The notes beneath the pieces are model-generated. The model had not been told where the DNA came from, made no database searches, and was given only the letters and a program-made list of their open reading frames with translations. A DNA stretch of 64,000 bases from Akkermansia muciniphila (GTDB lineage Bacteria; Verrucomicrobiota; Verrucomicrobiia; Verrucomicrobiales; Akkermansiaceae): positions 186,001 through 250,000 of the forward strand of contig NZ_PJKB01000002.1 of the NCBI RefSeq assembly GCF_002884975.1, read 5' to 3'. Each line of letters opens with the position of its first letter. The stretch's first letter is position 1. Below, in pieces: positions 25,798 through 33,406 of the stretch. The position numbers were made by a program, and so were the translations under genes.

Positions 25798-26439
25798 ATG
25801 AGGAATTTCATTGTTACCGGAACGGATACGGAAGTCGGCAAGACTTACGTGAGCTGCCTGATTGTCAAGGCGCTGAGAGAGAAGGGCATTAATGCCGCGG
25901 GGTTCAAGCCCGTGGCCTGCGGAGACAGGCAGGACGCGCGCCATTTGCGTGAAGCCGGACCGGATGGACTGACGCTGGACCAGCTGAATCCCGTTTTCCT
26001 GAAGAATGCCACGTGTCCTTATGTGGCCGCACGGCTGGAGAATACGCAGGTGGATGAAGAGGCCATCCGCCGCGGTTATGACGCCCTGGCCGCCGTTCAT
26101 GAATGCGTGCTGGTGGAAGGGGTAGGCGGCTGGGAAGTACCCATCGGGCCCGGACGGAATTTCAGCGACCTGGCGGCGGATTACAGGCTGCCCGTCCTGC
26201 TGGTGATCGGCAACAAGCTGGGCGCCATTAATCATGCCCTGCTGACGCTGAATGCGATCAAGGCGCGCGGCCTGGAGTGCCTGGGCATTGTGTTTAATAA
26301 CGTGAAGGATGAGTGGGATACCGCCTGCGTGACGAACAGAAGCATGGTGGAGGAGTTTTCCGACGCGCCCATTCTTGGGGAACTGATCCATGGGCAGGAT
26401 TTCATGGATATTGACGCCCTTCTGGAACGCCTGCGCTGA
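25798..26439 (+). CDS. bioD: Dethiobiotin synthetase
   Basis: ATP-dependent closure of the ureido ring of dethiobiotin, the penultimate step of biotin synthesis. The 213-residue product has the P-loop FIVTGTDTEVGKTYVSC, AGFKPVACGDRQDA, EGVGGWEVPI and NKLGAINHALLTLNAI, all typical of BioD. ATG 25798 is used; an in-frame TTG at 25786 is possible. It lies 14 nt after the CdaR-like stub and probably belongs to the cdaA transcript. Other bio genes are not in view, so this is a detached biotin gene. Confidence 0.95.
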   Translation: MRNFIVTGTDTEVGKTYVSCLIVKALREKGINAAGFKPVACGDRQDARHLREAGPDGLTLDQLNPVFLKNATCPYVAARLENTQVDEEAIRRGYDALAAVHECVLVEGVGGWEVPIGPGRNFSDLAADYRLPVLLVIGNKLGAINHALLTLNAIKARGLECLGIVFNNVKDEWDTACVTNRSMVEEFSDAPILGELIHGQDFMDIDALLERLR

Positions 26440-26621
26440 GGCATGGATGCGGTGTTACGGGATGGAGGGAATGCTCTTTCCTTCCCGTCCGTTTCAAGGA
26501 GTGGACTGGCGGTGTGGAGAAGCCGGCATGCCGTGTTAAAAAGACCAGAAGAAAGGGGTGGATTTTGACTCCGGCAGGCCTGTTTTGACAAGAGTTGAAA
26601 CGGAATGCCGTATCTTGGAAG

Positions 26622-28790
26622 ATGTTTTTGTCTCGAGTTTTCAGCATTCCTGTACGGTTGTTTGCCGCCCTGCTGGTTTGTTCCCCGTGGGGGCTGGCTG
26701 GCGGAGAGGTGGTAACTGCGCCTGTGCCGGAGTTTTCCTCCCCTGCGCTGATTCCTTATCCTTCCAAAGTCGTCAGGGGTAAGGGCGGGGCGCGTTTTAA
26801 AAGCGTTCATGTGCATTTAGGCCGGGATGTTCCCCGCAGGGATGACCTGGTGAAGGAAATGAAGGATGTATTCAGGATGTCCGGCATTCCGGCTTCCGTG
26901 AGCAAGGATGTCTTTGAGGAAGGTTCCCTGGCGTGGGAGTTGAGCCTGGACGCCGGAATTGAGGGGGAAGCGTATGTCCTGTCCGTCGCGCCGGAGAAGG
27001 CAACTGTCAGGGCAGGGAGCTTTGGCGGTTTTTTCAATGCCCTGCAAACGCTGCGGCAGCTGGTTTCCAAGGAGAAGGAAGGTTTTTTCATGCCCTCCGT
27101 GCAGATCAGTGACGAACCCGCCTTCGCCCTGCGGGGCATGATGCTGGACGTGGGGCGTTATTACATGTCTCCCGCGTTTATCAAGGAGCTGGTGCGCCGG
27201 GTTTCACGCTATAAGATTAATACGCTTCATCTGCATTTGACGGATGATCCCGCGTGGAGGCTGGAAGTGAAGAAGTACCCGGCCTTGACGGACCGCGCCT
27301 TTCACTGGAAGTCACGGCTGCCGGGCAAGTTTTATACGCAGGAGCAGTTGAAGGAACTGGTGGATTATTGCGCCGGGCTGAATATCCAGGTGATTCCGGA
27401 GATTGACATGCCGGGGCACAGCCAGCCGTTCTCCAAGGCCATGAAGACCGGGATGCAGACGGAGAAGGGCGTTTCCATATTGAAGGAGGTGCTGGACGAG
27501 GTTGTCCCCCTTTTTCCCGGGAGGTATTTCCATATGGGGTCCGACGAGGTGCATATTACCATGAAGGATTTTATTCCGCGCATGGCGGAGTATCTCCGGG
27601 GGAAGGGGAAGGAGGTGATTGTATGGTCGCCGGGCGGTCCCCACGACAAGGATTCCGTGCTGATGTGCTGGGGGGAGAGCGAAGCCGGAGCCCGGATGGA
27701 CAAGGGAAAGAAGCGCATAGACAGCAATGGCTTTTACATTGACTGGGCGGATTCCCAGTCCGGCGTGTACCAGGTGTTTTTCCAGCAGCCGTGCGAAGTT
27801 CCCCGGGGGGATGAAAAGGCGTTGGGCGCCATCCTGCCCGTGTGGTGCGACGGGAATCTGAGCAGTGAGAAGAGAGTGCTGGAGCAGTATCCCCTTTACC
27901 CCTGCGTGCTGACGTTTGCGGAACGCGTCTGGCGCGGAGGCGCCACCAAGAGGAAGGATTACATGGCGCAGCTTCCCCCCAAGGGAACGGCCGGATGGGC
28001 GGAGTTCCGGGAGTTTGAACAGCGCCTGGCCTCCCACCGTGACAGGTTTTTCCAGGGCGTTCCCTTTGCGTACGTGAAACAGGCGGATATGGCCTGGAGC
28101 CTGGTGGGCCCGTTTGACCACCGGGGGAAGAATGACACGCCCTTTGAACCGGAACGGAAGATTGCTCCCTCCTACCGGGACGGGGATAGGACGCTGGAAT
28201 GGAAGAGCACGCCCGTTTACGGCGGTGCCGTGCATATCAGGCACCTTTTTGCGATGTTCAATATGCACCGGAACCAGTACCGGCTGGACCACTGGCCCAC
28301 GCTGATGTCCGGGGATGTGGGGAAGGGCGGCGGGACTTGTTACGCGCTGACTTCCATCCGCAGCCCGAAGGATCAGGAGGTGTGGCTGATGGTTGGCCTG
28401 AACGGCATGTGGGGGCATTCCGGGGGGTACCGCAGCGCGCGCGCTCCGGAGCAGGGGAGCTGGGATTTTTCCGGCGGGGACGTGTGGCTGAACGGAAAGC
28501 GCGTGAATCCGCCCAAGTGGCCGTTCAAGAGCCTGCCCTGGACGGATTGGGGCAAGGGGCGCATTGAGGAGGCTCCCCTGACCTGGGAGGGGTATTTTTT
28601 CCGCCCTCCCGTGAAGGTCAAGCTCCGCAAGGGGTTGAACCGTGTGCTGGTTCGCAGCGTGTTCGGCCACTGGAAGGGGGACAACGGGCAGAGAAGCTGG
28701 TTTTTCTGCTGCATGCCCGTCCTGTGGGACGGCATCCATTACCGGGAGGTTCCGGGGCTGGAGTACGATCCCCGGCCGGACGCCCGCTGA
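26622..28790 (+). CDS. Secreted GH20 beta-N-acetylhexosaminidase
   Basis: Predicted to release terminal beta-GlcNAc or GalNAc from mucin-type glycans. From ATG 26622 (722 aa) there is a signal peptide (MFLSRVFSIPVRLFAALLVCSPWGLAGG) and the N-terminal GH20b domain (ALIPYPSKVVRGKGG onward). The GH20 barrel has GMMLDVGRYYMSPAFIKEL, LHLHLTDDPAWRLEVKKYP, IPEIDMPGHSQPF and the catalytic pair D308-E309 in HMGSDEVH. The C-terminal 240 residues form a beta-rich domain (MAWSLVGPFDHRGKND; GDVWLNGKRVNPP) of unknown function that may bind carbohydrate. A TTG start at 26595 is less likely because it precedes the signal peptide. TTGACA lies upstream, but its spacing to TATCTT is 20 nt. Confidence 0.95.
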   Translation: MFLSRVFSIPVRLFAALLVCSPWGLAGGEVVTAPVPEFSSPALIPYPSKVVRGKGGARFKSVHVHLGRDVPRRDDLVKEMKDVFRMSGIPASVSKDVFEEGSLAWELSLDAGIEGEAYVLSVAPEKATVRAGSFGGFFNALQTLRQLVSKEKEGFFMPSVQISDEPAFALRGMMLDVGRYYMSPAFIKELVRRVSRYKINTLHLHLTDDPAWRLEVKKYPALTDRAFHWKSRLPGKFYTQEQLKELVDYCAGLNIQVIPEIDMPGHSQPFSKAMKTGMQTEKGVSILKEVLDEVVPLFPGRYFHMGSDEVHITMKDFIPRMAEYLRGKGKEVIVWSPGGPHDKDSVLMCWGESEAGARMDKGKKRIDSNGFYIDWADSQSGVYQVFFQQPCEVPRGDEKALGAILPVWCDGNLSSEKRVLEQYPLYPCVLTFAERVWRGGATKRKDYMAQLPPKGTAGWAEFREFEQRLASHRDRFFQGVPFAYVKQADMAWSLVGPFDHRGKNDTPFEPERKIAPSYRDGDRTLEWKSTPVYGGAVHIRHLFAMFNMHRNQYRLDHWPTLMSGDVGKGGGTCYALTSIRSPKDQEVWLMVGLNGMWGHSGGYRSARAPEQGSWDFSGGDVWLNGKRVNPPKWPFKSLPWTDWGKGRIEEAPLTWEGYFFRPPVKVKLRKGLNRVLVRSVFGHWKGDNGQRSWFFCCMPVLWDGIHYREVPGLEYDPRPDAR

Positions 28791-28807
28791 CGGGCTCGCG
28801 CCCGGGT

Positions 28808-30187
28808 TCAGTCTTCCGCAAAGGCGGAGAGGATGGCTTCATGCACGTCCTGCGCGGAACGGATTTCCGGCAGGGATGCCGGACCGATGAATACGGGCTG
28901 CTGGTTTGCGGGCACCCGGTCCCTGCCGTGGGAGCCTTTCACCTGGTCTCCGTTGAGGGGGATGACTTTCATCAGGGCGCGGAAGCCCAGCTTTTTTTTC
29001 AGCAGGAAGGCGGCGGCATGGAGCATGGGGAAGGAGAGGGCCGGGTCAAAGAACATCTCCGCAGGGTCATAGCCCGGTTTGCGGTGGATGTCCACGCAGC
29101 GGGCGAAGTCCGGGGCTTTGGCGTCATCCATCCAGTAGTAGTAGGTGAACCATGCGTCCGGCGCCGCGATGGCGGTGAAGTCCGGCAGGCGTTCCTGCGC
29201 CGCGGGATTGAGGCCGGAGAAGTCCGTTTCCCTGATTTCCTCCACGCCCGGGACGGCGGCGAGCAGGGCTCTTACTTCCTCTTTCACGGAGGGATCGTTG
29301 ATGTAGACCAGGGCCGTCTGGTGGTCCGCCACGGCGAAGGCGCGGGAAGCTCCGCAGTCCAGCATTTCCATCCCCATTTCCGGCTTCACGGTGATCCAGC
29401 CCCGCTCCCGGAAGAGGCGGTTGAGGGCAATGCTGCGGGAGACGTCGGAAATTCCGTATTCACTGAGGATGACGGGGGTGACGCCCTCTTGTTCCAGAAA
29501 GCCGATCAGGTCGCACAGGAGGCCGTCCATGGCCTCCGCCGCCTGTGCCGCCTGCATGGAGGAAGGGCCGAATTTCTGAAGGTCATAGTCCAGGTAGGGC
29601 AGGTAGATGAGGCTGAGGCTGGGACGGTGCTTCCGTTCCACCCACCGGGCGGAGTCCGCTATCCAGCGGGAGGACTGGATGCCCGCCATGGGGCCCCAGA
29701 AGGTGGGGAAGGGGAATTCCCCCAGGTCTTTTTTAATGGTTTCCCGGAGTTCCATGGGCTGGGTGTAAATATCGAAGACCTTGCGGCCGTCCGCCGGGTA
29801 CATGGGGCGCGGCGTGATGGTCCAGTCCGCCGTGGAGTACATGTTGTACCACCAGAAGAGCTTGGCGCAGGTGAAGCCGGGGCCGTACCGTTCCCGCAGT
29901 TTTTCCCACAGGCGCGGTCCCTGCACCAGCTTGTTGGACTGTTTCCAGAACTGGATTTCACTCATGTTCCGGTTATACCATCCGTTGGCGGGAATGGCGT
30001 GCTCCCGCGGGGAAATCCCCGTGACGTAGGTGCTCTGCGCGGAGCAGGTGAGGGCCGGGAAGGAGGGGGGGAAGGAGGAAACGCGCCGTCCCTCCGCCCA
30101 TGCGGTGAGCCTGGGCATGTGTTCCATCATCTGGCGGGAAAGGGCCACCACGTCAATGACGGCTACGCGGGTGCTGGGGAGTTTCAT
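28808..30187 (-). CDS. Alkaline phosphatase superfamily nucleotide pyrophosphatase/phosphodiesterase
   Basis: A 459-residue cytoplasmic-looking member of the NPP/type I phosphodiesterase branch. The first metal ligand is the Asp in TRVAVIDVVALS, and the nucleophile is probably the Thr in FPALTCSAQSTYVTG. Later ligands are in LIYLPYLDYDLQKFGP and ILSEYGISDV, with a final His in KVIPLNGDQVKGSHGRD. The substrate is not evident. No signal peptide is seen. The start at 30187 is chosen because the family N terminus begins there, and TAATAT lies 7 nt upstream (its -35, ATGGAA, is poor). It diverges from rph and converges with the GH20 gene. Confidence 0.85.
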   Translation of the reverse strand: MKLPSTRVAVIDVVALSRQMMEHMPRLTAWAEGRRVSSFPPSFPALTCSAQSTYVTGISPREHAIPANGWYNRNMSEIQFWKQSNKLVQGPRLWEKLRERYGPGFTCAKLFWWYNMYSTADWTITPRPMYPADGRKVFDIYTQPMELRETIKKDLGEFPFPTFWGPMAGIQSSRWIADSARWVERKHRPSLSLIYLPYLDYDLQKFGPSSMQAAQAAEAMDGLLCDLIGFLEQEGVTPVILSEYGISDVSRSIALNRLFRERGWITVKPEMGMEMLDCGASRAFAVADHQTALVYINDPSVKEEVRALLAAVPGVEEIRETDFSGLNPAAQERLPDFTAIAAPDAWFTYYYWMDDAKAPDFARCVDIHRKPGYDPAEMFFDPALSFPMLHAAAFLLKKKLGFRALMKVIPLNGDQVKGSHGRDRVPANQQPVFIGPASLPEIRSAQDVHEAILSAFAED

Positions 30188-30231
30188 GGAGGGGATATTA
30201 GCGGTTTGGCGCGGGAATTCCATCTTTCCAT

Positions 30232-30260
30232 TTGAAAAAAGCGCCCGCATCCGTCATGAT
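30232..30260 (+). promoter_or_regulatory. Promoter of rph (leaderless type)
   Basis: TTGAAA, 17 nt, CATGAT, 7 nt, ATG (30268). The same interval holds TAATAT (minus strand, 30195-30200), 7 nt before the divergent phosphodiesterase start. Confidence 0.5.
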
Positions 30261-30267
30261 TCCGCGC

Positions 30268-31059
30268 ATGGAACGTCAGGATAAACGACTTGTGGACCAG
30301 TTGCGCCCGATCAGCTTTGAAACGGGCATTGCGCCGAATGCCACGGCCTCCGTGCTGGTGACTTTCGGCCGCACCAAGGTGATTTGCGCCGTTACGATTG
30401 AAGAGGATGTACCCCGCTGGATGAAGATTCAGCGCGTGGAGGGCGGGTGGCTGACGGCGGAGTATTCCATGCTTCCGTATTCCACGCTTGACCGCAAGCG
30501 CCGCGATATTACGGCAGGGAAGCTGGACGGACGTTCCAGCGAGATCCAGCGCCTGATCGGCCGTTCCCTGAGGGCAGCCGTGGACCTGGGCAAAATCGGC
30601 CAGCGCACGATCTGGGTGGACTGCGACGTTCTGCAGGCTGACGGAGGCACCCGCACCGCTTCCATCACCGGGGCTTCCGTGGCCCTGGCGATTGCCGTAA
30701 ACAAGCTGCTGGCCGCCGGGAAGCTGACGGAATCCCCTCTGAAGAGGCTGGTTTCCGCCGTTTCCGTGGGCATGCTGGACGGGGAGGCCCTGCTGGACCT
30801 GTGCTATGTGGAGGACAAGGACGCGGAGGTGGACATGAACCTGGTAATGACGGATCGCGGAGAGTTTGTGGAAGTTCAGGGGTCCGGGGAGGAGGCCGTA
30901 TTTACGGCGGACCAGATGAACCGGATGCTGGAACTGGGCCGCAAGGGCCTGGACGAGATTGCTGAACTGCAGCGCCAGGTCATTGCCGAGGCGGACAAGC
31001 CGGAAGCCGGCGCACTGGAAGGCTTGAGCGCCTTTTTCGGCAGCGGCAGGCAGGCATGA
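30268..31059 (+). CDS. rph: Ribonuclease PH
   Basis: Phosphate-dependent 3'-5' exoribonuclease that trims tRNA 3' ends. The 263-residue product has RPISFETGIAPNATASVLVTFGRTKVICAV, the PRWM-QRVEGGWLTAEYSMLPYST segment, RSSEIQRLIGRSLRAAVDL and QADGGTRTASITGASVAL, all RNase PH hallmarks. ATG 30268 gives the family N terminus (MERQDKRLVDQLRPI) and sits 7 nt after the -10 box; ATG 30256 is in frame but less likely. The tail of about 20 residues after the core is slightly longer than in E. coli. It is monocistronic. Confidence 0.96.
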   Translation: MERQDKRLVDQLRPISFETGIAPNATASVLVTFGRTKVICAVTIEEDVPRWMKIQRVEGGWLTAEYSMLPYSTLDRKRRDITAGKLDGRSSEIQRLIGRSLRAAVDLGKIGQRTIWVDCDVLQADGGTRTASITGASVALAIAVNKLLAAGKLTESPLKRLVSAVSVGMLDGEALLDLCYVEDKDAEVDMNLVMTDRGEFVEVQGSGEEAVFTADQMNRMLELGRKGLDEIAELQRQVIAEADKPEAGALEGLSAFFGSGRQA

Positions 31060-31155
31060 TTTTCCATGGCGCGGGATTTTTCCGGCTCCCGGCAAACGGG
31101 GGCTGCGGAGGAATCCCGGCGCCCTTCCAGGCCCAACATTTTTATGAGAATATGC

Positions 31156-31184
31156 TTGTCCTGACTGGGAAATCACGTTAATAG
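31156..31184 (+). promoter_or_regulatory. Promoter of the pseudopilin gene
   Basis: TTGTCC, 17 nt, TAATAG. The leader to the ATG at 31250 is about 60 nt. Confidence 0.5.
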
Positions 31185-31249
31185 TAGAGACGAACATAGA
31201 TAACCACGTACGGTTTTCTTAAACTGTAAACATTCCATCATATCCAACA

Positions 31250-32008
31250 ATGAAAGTATCTTTTGCAACACGCCAGTTACGCAGGGGGTTCACCCTGATC
31301 GAACTTTTGGTTGTTATCGCCATTATCGCCCTGCTGGCTTCCGTGGCGTACGGTCCTATTCTGAACCAGATCAACAAGGGCGACCAGATGCAGGCCCTGA
31401 CCAACATGAAGAACGTGGGCGTGGCGATGAACGAGTTCAAGTCCAACAGCAAGCTGGGCAATTTCCCGGATGACATCACCGCCGACCGCGTGGTGGCGCA
31501 GCACAACTACATGACGGGCCTGGGCGCCCTCCAGGGTGACACCTCCAATGACTATTTCCGCCAGCTTCTGGGCAACGAATCCGTTTCCGAAAGCAACTTC
31601 TACGCCAAGGTGCAGACTCCTTCCGGCGGTTCCACCGTCACCCCCGACGGTGAAATCTATGACGGCAAGGCCCTGACCCCCGGTGAAGTGGGCATCTCCT
31701 ATGTCATGCGCAAGGGTGACAACAACAAGAAGGTGGGCATCGGCAGCTCCGTGGGTGAATATCCCCTGATGGTCACTTCCGTGCTTCCCGGTGAAGACGG
31801 CAGCACCGTCGTGGCCGGCAACGCCGTCCGCTTTGACCCGGAAAGCTTCCGCGGCAAAGTTCTGATTTTCACCACCGCCCAGAGCGCCAAGACCCTGGAG
31901 CTGGACGACAACGACAACCTCCAGGACACCTTCATTCCCAAGAGAAGGGGCAAGGACATCAGCGACACGTTCCTGATCCTTACGCCTGATTTCAGCGGCC
32001 AGGAATAA
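31250..32008 (+). CDS. Type IV pilin-like (pseudopilin) exported protein
   Basis: The 252-residue product starts with a short basic leader and a class III signal, RRGFTLIELLVVIAIIALLASVAYGPI, with the prepilin peptidase site G/F and the E5 residue in place. The mature part has MQALTNMKNVGVAMNEFKSNSKLGNFPDD and a long, mostly beta-rich C-terminal region ending LILTPDFSGQE. It resembles the many single prepilin-like proteins of Verrucomicrobiota and Planctomycetes. It lacks a recognisable C-terminal H-X9-DG motif of the DUF1559 group. No pilus assembly genes are adjacent, so the secretion machinery must be elsewhere. A strong terminator follows. Confidence 0.9.
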   Translation: MKVSFATRQLRRGFTLIELLVVIAIIALLASVAYGPILNQINKGDQMQALTNMKNVGVAMNEFKSNSKLGNFPDDITADRVVAQHNYMTGLGALQGDTSNDYFRQLLGNESVSESNFYAKVQTPSGGSTVTPDGEIYDGKALTPGEVGISYVMRKGDNNKKVGIGSSVGEYPLMVTSVLPGEDGSTVVAGNAVRFDPESFRGKVLIFTTAQSAKTLELDDNDNLQDTFIPKRRGKDISDTFLILTPDFSGQE

Positions 32009-32035
32009 GTTTTTCCACCAGCAAAGATTTGCACA

Positions 32036-32064
32036 GGGCGCATCCTCCGGGATGCGCCCTTTTT
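32036..32064 (+). terminator. Intrinsic terminator after the pseudopilin gene
   Basis: GGGCGCATCC pairs perfectly with GGATGCGCCC around a 4-nt loop and is followed by five T residues. Confidence 0.95.
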
Positions 32065-32358
32065 AATGGAATTTTATTTGGGAATTGGCCCGCTCCGTAC
32101 AGCCGGAAATGGCGGTATGACAAAGATGGCCGGACGGGGAAAAGGGAAGAAAAAAGCGTGTAAGGAGCGGTTTTCCGGTGGGGAAATATTGTTGGAGTTC
32201 TTCCTTGTGATTTAACGGAGGCTTGATTGGCGCGTTTTTTGTTGTTCTGGGCGCGCCTTTCCGGCGCGGCCGGGTTCCGGAGTTCCTTCCGGGGTTAGTG
32301 TCATTTATGGGTCATCTGTTGTGCAATACGGAGCCGCGGCGGTTTCAATACACTTATC

Positions 32359-33219
32359 ATGACCAAGATTGCCATTGCCCTGTTATCATTGACCGCGCCG
32401 CTGGTGTACGCCGCCGTGTCTCCCGGTTCAAGTCCCGGAGCTCCGGTTTCCGGTGATGAGGCGGTTATTAAAATGGATGCCGTACTCCCCTTGTCGCGCG
32501 AGATGGTGAAGGAGGTTAATGACGGAGGCGCCCTGACTGTTTCCTCCCCCGCCTTTCCCTCCGGTTATTACATTGTTTACCGGTTTGTGTCTTCCCGCGG
32601 GGATGTGGTGCAAGCCTTTTCCGTGGTAGGCGGAAAACCGCTCCAGGGCGTGGGAATGGCCCTGCCCGTGCAGGTGAAGGCCAGGGGAATCCTGAATGAT
32701 GATGTCTCCTGGAAGCTGGAACGGGAAATAGCGGCCATGTTTTCCTATGGCAAGTCCTATATGCCCCATAGTGAAGAGGTCATGGCCCGTGAGGCTGTGT
32801 ACGGGCCCCTGGCCGGATCACTGGTGTCCCGTGGCGGCGGGGGCGGTTTTTACGGCGGCGCCCCTAGAATAGCGGGCGGATTTGCCGCAGATAATGTCAA
32901 GCCCGCTGTTCCGGACAGCGGGGGCAGCTCCAAGCCGTCAGATGACAAGGATAAGCCTTCTGCTCCGGATAAAAATCCGGGGACCGATCCTTCTGCCGAT
33001 CCGGAACAGGATGAGAATGACGCCATCGTTGATTCCGGTGAGAAAGAGCTTTCCCTGGAATCCCTGATCACGGGGGACGTTCCGGAGGCTCCTCCCCTTG
33101 AAGCCAAAAAACTTCGCCTGGAAAACAATCTGAAGGCGGAGCCCGTACCGGAACCTTCTTCAGCCATGCTGGGGGCGTTTGGCATTGCCTGCCTGCTGAT
33201 GCGGCGCAAGAGGAATTAA
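32359..33219 (+). CDS. PEP-CTERM sorted exported protein
   Basis: A 286-residue exported protein with a signal peptide (MTKIAIALLSLTAPLVYAAVS) and a C-terminal PEP-CTERM signal, VPEPSSAMLGAFGIACLLMRRKRN: the VPEP motif, a hydrophobic helix and a basic tail. That signal is recognised by exosortase, which removes the tail during surface sorting. The middle has YYIVYRFVSSRGDVVQAFSVVGGKP and a Gly-rich patch. A long Pro/Ser/Asp-rich linker (SGGSSKPSDDKDKPSAPD) follows, which looks like an extended stalk. No enzymatic motif is seen. The window has no exosortase gene. The start is fixed by the signal peptide; TACACT lies 4 nt upstream. Confidence 0.88.
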   Translation: MTKIAIALLSLTAPLVYAAVSPGSSPGAPVSGDEAVIKMDAVLPLSREMVKEVNDGGALTVSSPAFPSGYYIVYRFVSSRGDVVQAFSVVGGKPLQGVGMALPVQVKARGILNDDVSWKLEREIAAMFSYGKSYMPHSEEVMAREAVYGPLAGSLVSRGGGGGFYGGAPRIAGGFAADNVKPAVPDSGGSSKPSDDKDKPSAPDKNPGTDPSADPEQDENDAIVDSGEKELSLESLITGDVPEAPPLEAKKLRLENNLKAEPVPEPSSAMLGAFGIACLLMRRKRN

Positions 33220-33348
33220 GCCATGCCGCTCCGGCTTGGCCGGCCGCGTTTTCGCCATGCCGTTTATCCGGACGGAAAGAGAGGCATGGTTTCCCTTCAG
33301 CCATGCATGGGCCATGCAGTGTTACAGTCCGTAACAGGCAGTATCATG

Positions 33349-33385
33349 AAAAAGGCGTTCCGGCCTTGAAAAACCGGAACGCCTT
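33349..33385 (-). terminator. Intrinsic terminator after the GH29 fucosidase gene
   Basis: Perfect 12-bp stem (AAGGCGTTCCGG with CCGGAACGCCTT) around a 10-nt loop, followed on the minus strand by five T residues. A small GTTAC/GTAAC hairpin lies nearby at 33331-33345. Confidence 0.9.
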
Positions 33386-33406
33386 AATGCGGAAAGGAAG
33401 CGGATT

